Origin: Chitinophaga flava | GTDB lineage: Bacteria; Bacteroidota; Bacteroidia; Chitinophagales; Chitinophagaceae | DNA length: 64,000 nt | NCBI RefSeq assembly: GCF_003308995.1 | Contig: NZ_QFFJ01000001.1 | Span: forward strand, 1,426,001-1,490,000 | Direction: 5' to 3' | In this document: piece after piece, positions 8,267 through 16,058 of the stretch | Layout of the letters: the number at the start of each line of letters is the position of its first letter | Position numbering within the stretch: the stretch's first letter is position 1 | Program-made: the position numbers and the translations under genes | Notes under the pieces: generated by a model | The model's database searches: none | What the model saw: only the letters and a program-made list of their open reading frames with translations | Told to the model about the DNA's origin: nothing

Positions 8267-9007
8267 TTGGAAAAGCTTGTCATTATTCCTACGTACAATG
8301 AGAAGGATAATATCCGCAACATCATTGACGCTGTATTTTCCTTACAGCAGAATTTCCATATCCTGATTGTGGACGATGGTTCTCCTGACGGTACAGGTAA
8401 TATTGTAAAATCGCTGCAAAGCGAGTATCCCGGACAACTGTTCCTGGAAGAACGTTCCGGCAAACAAGGGCTGGGAACCGCTTACATCCATGGTTTCAAA
8501 TGGGCACTGGCCAGAAGTTACCAGTACATCTTTGAAATGGATGCGGATTTCTCCCACAACCCCAAAGACCTGGTACGACTATACGACGCCTGCGCCAAAG
8601 GTGGTGCCGATGTGTCTGTAGGCTCCCGCTATGTCAAAGGAGGTAAAACTGAAAACTGGCCATGGGACCGTGCTGTACTGTCCTACGGTGCCTCTGTTTA
8701 CGTAGGGATGATCACCTGGATGCCGGTAAAAGACCCTACCGCCGGTTTTGTATGTTACCGGAATACCGTGCTGGAAGCAATCAACCTGGACCAGATCCAG
8801 TTTGTAGGCTATGCCTTCCAGATCGAAATGAAATTTACCGCCTGGAAACTTGGCTTTACCATTGCAGAAGTACCCATTACCTTTAAAGACCGCCGCGAAG
8901 GATATTCCAAAATGAGCAAAGGTATCATTAAGGAAGGTGTATTAGGTGTGTTAAAAATTCAGTGGCAAAGTCTTTTCCGTAACTATAAAAAAAGAGTTAC
9001 CAACTAA
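8267..9007 (+). CDS. Polyprenol-phosphate sugar transferase (DPM1-like, GT2)
   Basis: Family 2 glycosyltransferase resembling dolichyl/polyprenol-phosphate mannosyltransferase. It would move a sugar from a nucleotide donor to a lipid phosphate on the inner face of the membrane. Visible motifs are IPTYNEKDNI, VDDGSPDGTG, EMDADFSHNP (the DxD metal site), DPTAGFVCYR and FKDRREGYSKMSKG. At 246 residues it has only the catalytic domain and lacks the C-terminal membrane domain of longer relatives. No in-frame ATG exists before the conserved strand, so the TTG at 8267 is taken as the start. The sugar cannot be told from the sequence. Confidence 0.86.
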   Translation: MEKLVIIPTYNEKDNIRNIIDAVFSLQQNFHILIVDDGSPDGTGNIVKSLQSEYPGQLFLEERSGKQGLGTAYIHGFKWALARSYQYIFEMDADFSHNPKDLVRLYDACAKGGADVSVGSRYVKGGKTENWPWDRAVLSYGASVYVGMITWMPVKDPTAGFVCYRNTVLEAINLDQIQFVGYAFQIEMKFTAWKLGFTIAEVPITFKDRREGYSKMSKGIIKEGVLGVLKIQWQSLFRNYKKRVTN

Positions 9008-9011
9008 GGAT

Positions 9012-9083
9012 AAATCGGCAGGAAACATGCGGCTCCCGCGAAGAGAAACTTCGTAGGTGCGAACCCGTGCTTCCTGCCGGTTT
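9012..9083 (+). ncRNA. Structured inverted repeat / candidate RNA element before the DMT transporter
   Basis: The outer stem pairs 9012-9024 with 9071-9083 (13 pairs, one G-T; core CGGCAGGAA). After an A-C mismatch it extends by four pairs (CATG with CGTG). Inside are three small hairpins: CGG-CTC-CCG, CGAAG-AGAAA-CTTCG and GGT-GCGA-ACC with a GNRA loop. The result looks like a four-way junction of about 70 bases. No T-tract follows. It matches no riboswitch consensus I know. It may instead be a repeat element or the 3' end structure of the upstream gene. Confidence 0.45.
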
Positions 9084-9109
9084 CAACGCAGGTCATTCTG
9101 ACTGATAAA

Positions 9110-10000
9110 ATGAAAAAAGCATTTCTCCAGCTGCATCTTTCTGTATTTCTTGCAGGATTTACCGGCATTTTAGGCAAACTTATCTCTCTGAATGAAGGTC
9201 TGCTGGTATGGTACCGGTTGTTGCTCACTTCGGTGACCATGTACATATTGTTCCGCCTTCAGGGCACCTTCCGTAAACTGCCCTGGAAAGATATTCTGCC
9301 GATAGGCGCTACAGGCGTGGTAGTAGCTTTGCACTGGCTGTTTTTTTATGGCAGCATCAAATATTCCAACGTCTCTATCGGAGTAATCTGCTTTTCGCTG
9401 ACAAGTCTTTTTACAGCTATTTTTGACCCGCTGCTCAACCGCCGTCGTTTTGATATCGTCGAAATGCTGCTCAGTATGCTGACGCTTTTCGGGATTTTGC
9501 TGATTTTCCATTTCGATACGCAATACCGCACCGGTATCATATTGGGAATCATCTCCGCCATGTTCGCCGCTTTGTTCACCGTGTACAACAAGCGGCTGGT
9601 CAAACGTTTTGATACCAATACCATTACCTTTTATGAATTGTCTACTGGCCTGGTAGTGCTCTCCATCGCCTTGCCGTTTTATCTGCATTTTTTCCCTGTC
9701 ACCTCCTTTATACCCGGCACTTCCGATTTTATCTACCTGCTGGTACTGGCATGGCTCTGCACAATATGCATGTACACGCTGAGCATGAATGCACTGAAAA
9801 AAATCTCTCCTTTTACTGTAAACCTCTGTTTTAATCTGGAACCAGTGTATAGCATTGTGATGGCGTTTATTCTCTTTCATGAGAACCAACTCCTCAATGG
9901 TGCTTTTTATATAGGGCTGGCCTGTATTATATTATCGGTGATATTACAGATGACCAGGGTGGCCTGGCAGCATAAGACGGGTAAAATGCTCGCCCATTAA
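9110..10000 (+). CDS. EamA/DMT-family transporter
   Basis: Inner-membrane carrier of the drug/metabolite transporter superfamily, with 296 residues and ten predicted helices arranged as two five-helix EamA repeats. The segments GILGKLISLNEGLLVWYR near the N-terminus and NLCFNLEPVYSIVMAF in the second repeat are typical. The substrate is not predictable; such proteins export amino acids, nucleobases and other metabolites. Its leader carries a highly structured inverted repeat that might control expression. The stop codon overlaps that of the convergent DeoR-type gene within the palindrome TTAA. Confidence 0.85.
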   Translation: MKKAFLQLHLSVFLAGFTGILGKLISLNEGLLVWYRLLLTSVTMYILFRLQGTFRKLPWKDILPIGATGVVVALHWLFFYGSIKYSNVSIGVICFSLTSLFTAIFDPLLNRRRFDIVEMLLSMLTLFGILLIFHFDTQYRTGIILGIISAMFAALFTVYNKRLVKRFDTNTITFYELSTGLVVLSIALPFYLHFFPVTSFIPGTSDFIYLLVLAWLCTICMYTLSMNALKKISPFTVNLCFNLEPVYSIVMAFILFHENQLLNGAFYIGLACIILSVILQMTRVAWQHKTGKMLAH

Positions 10001-10773
10001 AACAACTGCAGGTCGAGATGCTGATAGGCAGCCAGGAAATGGTTGTCGGGTTCCAGTTCTGTAATCAGATAGTTGATCTGGTTAACATCACACACTTTCA
10101 TACGTTGGGAGGAATTCAGTTTTTCTGCAATACTGAGGACGGCCATTTTTTTGGAAGCCCTGAGCATCGCTCTTTTCACCTGTACTACTTCCCAGTCTGA
10201 TTCTGTCATACCATCCTGTACAGAAAAACCATTGGCTCCCAGCAGACAGAGATCTACCTTAATATCCGCCAGCTGGTTAATAACGCTGGCGCCTATATGA
10301 ATATGGGAGCTGCGGGATAATTGTCCGCCGATGGTGATGACGGTAAGATTGGGATGTTCCACCAGCTGGAGGGCTACCAGAGGACTGATGGTGAAAAACG
10401 TAGCCCTCAGGTTTTCCGGGATGGCTTTGGCCAGTTCTATCATGGAGGTGCCGCCGCCGGTGAGGATGACCATATCGTTCTTCAACAGTCTGAGTGTTTT
10501 TTCGGCTATTTGCTTTTTTGCAGCTTGCGCATATACAGTATTGCCTTCATTGAAAGGATAATGAAAAGAGCGGCCGATGGCGCCGCCATGAACTTTCAAT
10601 ACCTTACCTTCTTCTGCCATTTCTTTCAGGTCGCGTCGGACGGTGTCTTCAGAAATACTGAGCATGGCACTGATATCGGTTGACAAAACTTTGTTGTGCA
10701 GGTTGATCTGCTTCATTATAAAAGCCTGACGCTCTTCTTTCAACATGCTATGGGGAATTTTTTGCTTGCTCAC
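9997..10773 (-). CDS. DeoR/GlpR-family transcriptional regulator
   Basis: Sugar-phosphate-type repressor of 258 residues. The N-terminal winged helix-turn-helix includes ISEDTVRRDLKEMAEEGKVLKVHGGA, the classic DeoR signature. The C-terminal DeoRC effector domain shows ILTGGGTSMIELA, ITIGGQLS and LLGANGFS. It probably senses a phosphorylated sugar. It is transcribed away from a SusC/SusD pair across a 278-base space that holds repeated CGCAT/ATAAAnGCAA elements, which are good candidate operators. Regulation of both itself and the SusC/D operon is inferred. The start at 10773 gives full HTH coverage; an internal Met at codon 10 is possible. Confidence 0.9.
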   Translation of the reverse strand: MSKQKIPHSMLKEERQAFIMKQINLHNKVLSTDISAMLSISEDTVRRDLKEMAEEGKVLKVHGGAIGRSFHYPFNEGNTVYAQAAKKQIAEKTLRLLKNDMVILTGGGTSMIELAKAIPENLRATFFTISPLVALQLVEHPNLTVITIGGQLSRSSHIHIGASVINQLADIKVDLCLLGANGFSVQDGMTESDWEVVQVKRAMLRASKKMAVLSIAEKLNSSQRMKVCDVNQINYLITELEPDNHFLAAYQHLDLQLF

Positions 10774-10824
10774 AAATTTAAAAAATTCTAATTCAAATTA
10801 ACGATGCGTGTTTTAGCAGTTTTT

Positions 10825-10842
10825 CGCATTAAATAAACGCAA
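10825..10842. promoter_or_regulatory. Candidate DeoR-type operator, site 1
   Basis: CGCATTAAATAAACGCAA. On the reverse strand it contains two direct TGCG half-sites about 12 bases apart, as in site 2 at 10899-10913. Confidence 0.4.
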
Positions 10843-10898
10843 TTTCCATTAACTTGCTCCTTTTTCAAAAATTTTTACCTTACATTCATGCAGTAAAA

Positions 10899-10913
10899 CG
10901 CATATAAATGCAA
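10899..10913. promoter_or_regulatory. Candidate DeoR-type operator, site 2
   Basis: CGCATATAAATGCAA shares CGCAT and ATAAAnGCAA with site 1, with three bases fewer between them. It lies 139 bases before the susC-like start. Confidence 0.4.
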
Positions 10914-11051
10914 GATTCCGTGTACCTGAGAGACTATACCGCGTTCTGACCGTAACCATAAATGCTAGACAATCAACATAGTAATCACCTGTATTTTAAC
11001 ACGTTATATTTTAAAAACTATTCAAAACAGCCAACATCTAAATCTCGAAAC

Positions 11052-14000
11052 ATGAAGAAAAGGCTACTTTTCATTTTCAGTTTTCTGCTGGTTTGTGCGA
11101 GTTCCTGGGCCCAACAGATGGTCACCGGGATCGTACTGGACAAGAACAACCAGCAACCTATTATCGGGGCCACTGTCATGGCCGGTAAAAAGGGTACCGT
11201 AACTGATGTCAACGGTAAATTTTCATTAGACGCACCAGCAGGTACTGTTGTGGTACACGTAACCTTCATCGGATACCAACCACAAGATGTTTCTGTTGGC
11301 AAAAATGCTTTGCAAATTCTCCTTGCACCTGACCAACGCTCACTTGAGCAGGTAGTTGTAGTAGGATTCGGTACACAGAAAAAAGCCAACCTCACCGGCG
11401 CTGTAAACACCGTTGACATCGGCAAAACCATGCAGGGAAGGCCGATCACAGATCCTTCCAAAGCATTGCAGGGTATTTCTCCGGGCCTCAACATCCAGTA
11501 TTCCAACGGAGGACTCACCGCAAGCCCTTCTATCAACATCCGCGGCGCCGGCTCCCTCAACGGTACCAGCCGTCCGCTGATCCTGGTAGATAACGTGGAA
11601 ACACCAGATCTGACACTGATCAACCCGGAAGACATTGAAAGTATTTCTGTACTGAAAGACGCCGCCTCCACCTCCATCTATGGTGCCCGCGCCGCTTTTG
11701 GGGTAGTGCTGATCAAAACAAAATCCGGTGTGCGCAACATGCCAACAAAAATCACCTACTCCAACAACTTCGGTTGGAACTCTCCTACCAGCCTGCCCGA
11801 CTTCGCAGACCCGGTAGCCGAACTCACCGGAATGATCAATGCCGCCAAACGTACCGGCCCTGCCTCTCCCGAACTCTTCGGTATGCAGCTGACAAAACTG
11901 CGTGATGGTATCATCAACTGGAAAGAGAAATATGCCAACAACCGTCAGGGCATGGAAATGGTACCTGGTGAAGACTTTGATCTCCCCACAGCCACCAGCC
12001 CGGCTTATTTCTACCGCGTCTGGAACCCGAAGGATATCATGTTTAAAAAATGGACCGCTCAGCAAATCCATAACCTGAACGTACAGGGCGGAAGTGAAAA
12101 ACTCTCCTACTACCTCTCCGGTAGCTTCAATAATGCGGGTGGTGTTATGAAACTCAACCCCGACAACATGAAAAAATACAACATCACCGGTGCCCTGAAT
12201 GCCGCTGTTACCAAATGGCTGGACCTGGACATGAAGATGATGTACCGTAACTACGAATACGACGCTCCTTACCAATATCAGAACTACTTCCAGTATATGT
12301 GGCGCTGGGGAGCCTACTTCCCTTACGGCACCTACCAGGGAAAATATTTCCGCCATACGCCCGGTTTCATGGCTAACGCCAATACCAATACGGTGACAGA
12401 CAACTATAGCCGCATAAATCTGGGCGCTACCCTGAAACTCACCAAAGACCTGAACGTACGTGCAGACTACACCATTGGCCGCGATAACGTTGTTCGTCAT
12501 GAAGTAGGTGGAAAAGTAATGCTGTGGGACTTCTGGCAGTCTACTATGCCACTCGCCAGCGTTGGTGGTGATGCAAACGACATCGTTACCTACAGAAACA
12601 GCCGCTTTAAAACCAATACTTTCAACATCTACGCCACCTACGATAAAAAGCTGGGTAAAGACCACCACCTGAAAGTAATGGCCGGTATGAACTCTGAAGA
12701 TACTGATACCCTCGGTTTCTCCGCTTCCAGACGTTCACCGTTGGACCCTACCAAAGCTGAACTTCCACTGGCTGTTGGAGACCAGACTGTTGGTGGCTAC
12801 CACTACATCACCGCCTATGCAGGTATGTTCGGAAGAGTAAACTATAGCTACAAAGACAGATGGTTACTGGAACTGAACGGCAGATATGATGGCGCCGCCT
12901 CTTTCCCTGCACACGACCGCTGGGCATTTTTCCCATCCGTTTCTGCCGGTTACCGCATCACTGAGGAAAATTTCATGCAGCCCTTCCGCAAAGTGCTGTC
13001 CGACATGAAACTCCGCGCATCCTATGGTAGCCTGGGCAACCTGGACCTGGGTGGAAAATATTATATCCCTGCTATCAACACCAGCAACGTCAACTGGATG
13101 GTGGGCAACAGTTATGCACTGGGCGCCGCAACACCTGTTCCGGTTAGCCAGAGCCTCAAGTGGGAAAGAGTACGCACCCTCGACTTCGGTACAGACATCA
13201 GCCTGCTCAATAATCACATCAACGTAACCTTCGACTGGTACCAACGTGTGAATGATGGTATGATCACCAGTAAAGCAGTACCTGGTGCCTTCGGTGCCAG
13301 CGCTCCAAAAATTAATGACGGCAGCCTGCGTACCCGTGGTTATGAAATATCTGTAGACGGTAACTACAACCTGAAAAAAGACTGGACCGTATATGGTACC
13401 CTCTCTTTCTGGGACAACAAAACCGTTGTTACAGAATGGAACAACCCTTCCATGCTCCTCACCCAAAACTATAAAGGTCAGGTGCTCGGAGAAATCTGGG
13501 GCTTTGAAACCGATCGTTACTTTACTTCAGATGACGATGTTAAAAACTCTCCGGATCAGTCCAAACTGGTTAGCGGTAACTTCAAATTCGGTCCTGGCGA
13601 TATCAAATACAAAGACCTCAACGGCGACGGCGTAATCGACGGTGGTAAAGGTACCCTCGCCGATCATGGTGACCTGAAACGTATCGGTAACTCCCGTCCA
13701 CGCTACCAGTATAGCATCCGCCTCGGCACCAGCTACAAACAATTCGATCTGGACGTACTGTTCCAGGGTGTAGGTAAAATGGATTACTGGGGTCAGGGAG
13801 ACGTAACAACTCCGATGTACCGCGCTGGCGACATCCTGTACGCACACCAAATCGATTTCTGGACTCCGGACAATCAGGATGCCCGTTATCCAAATCCTTA
13901 TCCAGGCAACAACAATGGTAAAGTACCAGGTCTGACTTCCCTGGACGGTAGCAATAACTTCTACCCTCAGTCAAAATATCTGCTGAACCTCGCTTACCTG

Positions 14001-14222
14001 CGTCTGAAAAATATCACCCTCGGCTATACGCTGCCGGATGAATGGACCAAACGCGCGCATTTACAACGTGTACGCATTTACGGTAGTGCCCAGAATATCG
14101 CAACCATCTCCAATGTTGGCTTACCGCTCGATCCGGAAATCACTACCGGTGAGGCCGGTATTTTCGGCAGAACCTGGCCTTTCCAGAAAACATGGTCTTG
14201 TGGTTTACAGGTGAACTTCTAA
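11052..14222 (+). CDS. SusC/RagA-family TonB-linked outer membrane protein
   Basis: TonB-dependent importer of 1056 residues that pairs with the following SusD-like lipoprotein to take up large nutrients. A signal peptide ends near SSWAQQ. It is followed by a carboxypeptidase-D regulatory-like beta domain (residues about 20-95, VTGIVLDKNNQQPIIGATV), the VVVVGFGTQKKANLTGAV segment typical of SusC, the plug (INIRGAGSLNGTSRPLILVDNV, then IESISVLKDAASTSIYGARAAFGV), and a 22-strand-type barrel ending in an aromatic Phe. The ATG at 11052 starts the signal peptide; a frame from 10962 adds a non-signal tail. No glycoside hydrolase is adjacent, so the substrate is open. Confidence 0.94.
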   Translation: MKKRLLFIFSFLLVCASSWAQQMVTGIVLDKNNQQPIIGATVMAGKKGTVTDVNGKFSLDAPAGTVVVHVTFIGYQPQDVSVGKNALQILLAPDQRSLEQVVVVGFGTQKKANLTGAVNTVDIGKTMQGRPITDPSKALQGISPGLNIQYSNGGLTASPSINIRGAGSLNGTSRPLILVDNVETPDLTLINPEDIESISVLKDAASTSIYGARAAFGVVLIKTKSGVRNMPTKITYSNNFGWNSPTSLPDFADPVAELTGMINAAKRTGPASPELFGMQLTKLRDGIINWKEKYANNRQGMEMVPGEDFDLPTATSPAYFYRVWNPKDIMFKKWTAQQIHNLNVQGGSEKLSYYLSGSFNNAGGVMKLNPDNMKKYNITGALNAAVTKWLDLDMKMMYRNYEYDAPYQYQNYFQYMWRWGAYFPYGTYQGKYFRHTPGFMANANTNTVTDNYSRINLGATLKLTKDLNVRADYTIGRDNVVRHEVGGKVMLWDFWQSTMPLASVGGDANDIVTYRNSRFKTNTFNIYATYDKKLGKDHHLKVMAGMNSEDTDTLGFSASRRSPLDPTKAELPLAVGDQTVGGYHYITAYAGMFGRVNYSYKDRWLLELNGRYDGAASFPAHDRWAFFPSVSAGYRITEENFMQPFRKVLSDMKLRASYGSLGNLDLGGKYYIPAINTSNVNWMVGNSYALGAATPVPVSQSLKWERVRTLDFGTDISLLNNHINVTFDWYQRVNDGMITSKAVPGAFGASAPKINDGSLRTRGYEISVDGNYNLKKDWTVYGTLSFWDNKTVVTEWNNPSMLLTQNYKGQVLGEIWGFETDRYFTSDDDVKNSPDQSKLVSGNFKFGPGDIKYKDLNGDGVIDGGKGTLADHGDLKRIGNSRPRYQYSIRLGTSYKQFDLDVLFQGVGKMDYWGQGDVTTPMYRAGDILYAHQIDFWTPDNQDARYPNPYPGNNNGKVPGLTSLDGSNNFYPQSKYLLNLAYLRLKNITLGYTLPDEWTKRAHLQRVRIYGSAQNIATISNVGLPLDPEITTGEAGIFGRTWPFQKTWSCGLQVNF

Positions 14223-14233
14223 AAAACAGCAAC

Positions 14234-15907
14234 ATGAGAAAACGTAAATATTTACCCATTATATTGACAATTGCGCTCGCAGCTGTGGGTTGCAAGAAGT
14301 ATGTAGATAAAGGTCTGGTTGATCAGTTTGACGATAATAACTTCTGGATTTCAGAAGATAATGTCCGCATGTATTCCTGGCCTTTCTATGAAATATTTAA
14401 AGGCTATGGCAACGGTAATGGCTCCGGTGATTTTTATTTCACCACGCTGAACGATGACCAGGCATCTCCCGCTATCTCGGTATTAACCACGGTAGTTCCA
14501 ACTACATCCTCCAAATGGGATTTCACCCTGATCCGTAAAGCCAACGTGCTGCTGGAAAGGATCAACAAAGTGCCCATGCCGGATGATGCTAAAAACCACT
14601 GGAGAGGTGTAGCCCGCTTTTTCCGCGCCTATTCCTACTTCAACATGGTAAAGGATTATGGTGATGTACCCTGGATGGGCCGCGCCGCCGACATCAGCGA
14701 CACCGCTTATGTATACAAATCCCGCGATCCCCGTGCTGCCGTAATGGACAGCGTGCTGGCCGACCTCGATTTTGCCTGTGCTAACCTCCGTGTAAAAGAT
14801 CAGGAAAATACCATCAACCAGTACGTAGCCCTCGCACTTAAATCAAGGATATGTCTGTTTGAAGGAACCTGGCGCGAATATCATAAAGAGGCAAAACTGC
14901 CTGATGCCGCCAAATTCCTCCTGGCTGCCAAAGATGCCAGCGAAAAATTAATAAACGGTCCTTTTGCGCTGAACGCCAACTATACCACTACCTATAACTC
15001 CCTCGACCTTACCGGTAACAAAGAGGTGATGCTTTATAAAAGGTATGTGCCGGGTTATCTGGGACATAGTCTGATTGGTTATCTGACCAGCAGTACTACC
15101 ATGAGTGGTCTTAATAAATCCGCTATTGATGCATTTGTATGCTCTGACGGATTACCTATCAAACTTTCTCCGCTGTACCAGGGAGATAATAATATCAAGG
15201 CCACCCGAACCAATAGGGACAACCGCCTGTTGCTTTCTATCGATACCGTGCTATGTTATCCAACCAACCTGGTATCCGGAAGAACCAGCACCACCGGCTA
15301 TCGCCCTACCAAATTCCTGAACCCGCAGGTAGCCAACATCGTAGCTCCTTATAACGATACAGACGCTCCGCTTTTCTGGCTGGCAGAAGTATTGCTGAAC
15401 TACGCAGAAGCCGCAGCTGTTCTCGACAAGCAGGGTCAATACACTTTCACTCAGGCGGATCTGGATAAGTCCATCAACAAACTGCGTACCCGTGCCGGTA
15501 TTCCGATCCTGCAGACATCCGGTGGCGGACAAACAGCTGTAAACGGAGCAAGCTTCAGCGACCCTGCAAACAATACTCAGGTTTCCTCACTCATCTGGGA
15601 AATCAGACGCGAAAGAAGGGTAGAACTGATGCTCGATGGTTTCCGTTACTACGACCTGATGCGCTGGTCATTAGGCGACAACCTGACCACTACCACCAAT
15701 CCGGATATCACAAAAGGTGCTAAAGTGCCTCCTCCACCAGCCGGCAATAAAGACCTGACCGTTGATGAAAACGGATATATCAGTGTATATAATGCCGGCA
15801 TCAGCAGGGTGTTCAACAAGGATAAAAACTACCTGGAGCCTATCCCTAGTGGCCAGATCTCCCTCTATCCCGGCGGTAATCTGGAACAGAATCCAGGCTG
15901 GAAATAA
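14234..15907 (+). CDS. SusD/RagB-family nutrient-binding lipoprotein
   Basis: Surface lipoprotein of 557 residues that caps the SusC-like importer and binds its ligand. It has a lipoprotein signal with Cys20 (AAVGCKKYVDKG). The N-terminal SusD-like domain includes VARFFRAYSYFNMVKDYGDVPWMG. The C-terminal RagB part includes FWLAEVLLNYAEAAA and EIRRERRVELMLDGFRYYDLMRW, both strong family signatures. It starts 11 bases after the SusC-like stop, so the two are co-transcribed. A strong hairpin terminator follows, so the unit appears to be only these two genes. Confidence 0.94.
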   Translation: MRKRKYLPIILTIALAAVGCKKYVDKGLVDQFDDNNFWISEDNVRMYSWPFYEIFKGYGNGNGSGDFYFTTLNDDQASPAISVLTTVVPTTSSKWDFTLIRKANVLLERINKVPMPDDAKNHWRGVARFFRAYSYFNMVKDYGDVPWMGRAADISDTAYVYKSRDPRAAVMDSVLADLDFACANLRVKDQENTINQYVALALKSRICLFEGTWREYHKEAKLPDAAKFLLAAKDASEKLINGPFALNANYTTTYNSLDLTGNKEVMLYKRYVPGYLGHSLIGYLTSSTTMSGLNKSAIDAFVCSDGLPIKLSPLYQGDNNIKATRTNRDNRLLLSIDTVLCYPTNLVSGRTSTTGYRPTKFLNPQVANIVAPYNDTDAPLFWLAEVLLNYAEAAAVLDKQGQYTFTQADLDKSINKLRTRAGIPILQTSGGGQTAVNGASFSDPANNTQVSSLIWEIRRERRVELMLDGFRYYDLMRWSLGDNLTTTTNPDITKGAKVPPPPAGNKDLTVDENGYISVYNAGISRVFNKDKNYLEPIPSGQISLYPGGNLEQNPGWK

Positions 15908-15946
15908 TATATTAAGCGCTTCGCATTTTTCCATATCCTAAACCAT

Positions 15947-15989
15947 TGAAGGCCACGTTTTACAGATCATCTGTAAAATGTGGCCTTCA
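15947..15989 (+). terminator. Hairpin terminator after the SusC/SusD pair
   Basis: Arms of 21 bases (15947-15967 and 15969-15989), 20 Watson-Crick pairs plus one G-T around a single C. TCTTTC follows. It separates the SusD gene from the S9 peptidase. Confidence 0.7.
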
Positions 15990-16025
15990 TCTTTCCCCCA
16001 CTGTCGCCACTGGTAAAAGTCTTTG

Positions 16026-16033
16026 TACTTTTG
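16026..16033 (+). promoter_or_regulatory. Bacteroidota -7 box (TACTTTTG)
   Basis: Exact TAnnTTTG match, 25 bases before the S9 peptidase start. No -33 TTG was found. Confidence 0.5.
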
Positions 16034-16058
16034 CCCGAAAAATGTATACTTTGCGATC

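Noticed and set aside
9012..9083. tRNA or tRNA-like gene
   Set aside because: Cloverleaf-like in outline, but it lacks a 7-base anticodon loop, the T-loop sequence and correct arm lengths.
11340..12668. 442-codon minus-strand frame opposite the SusC-like gene
   Set aside because: No family features; the SusC-like protein on the plus strand is unambiguous here.
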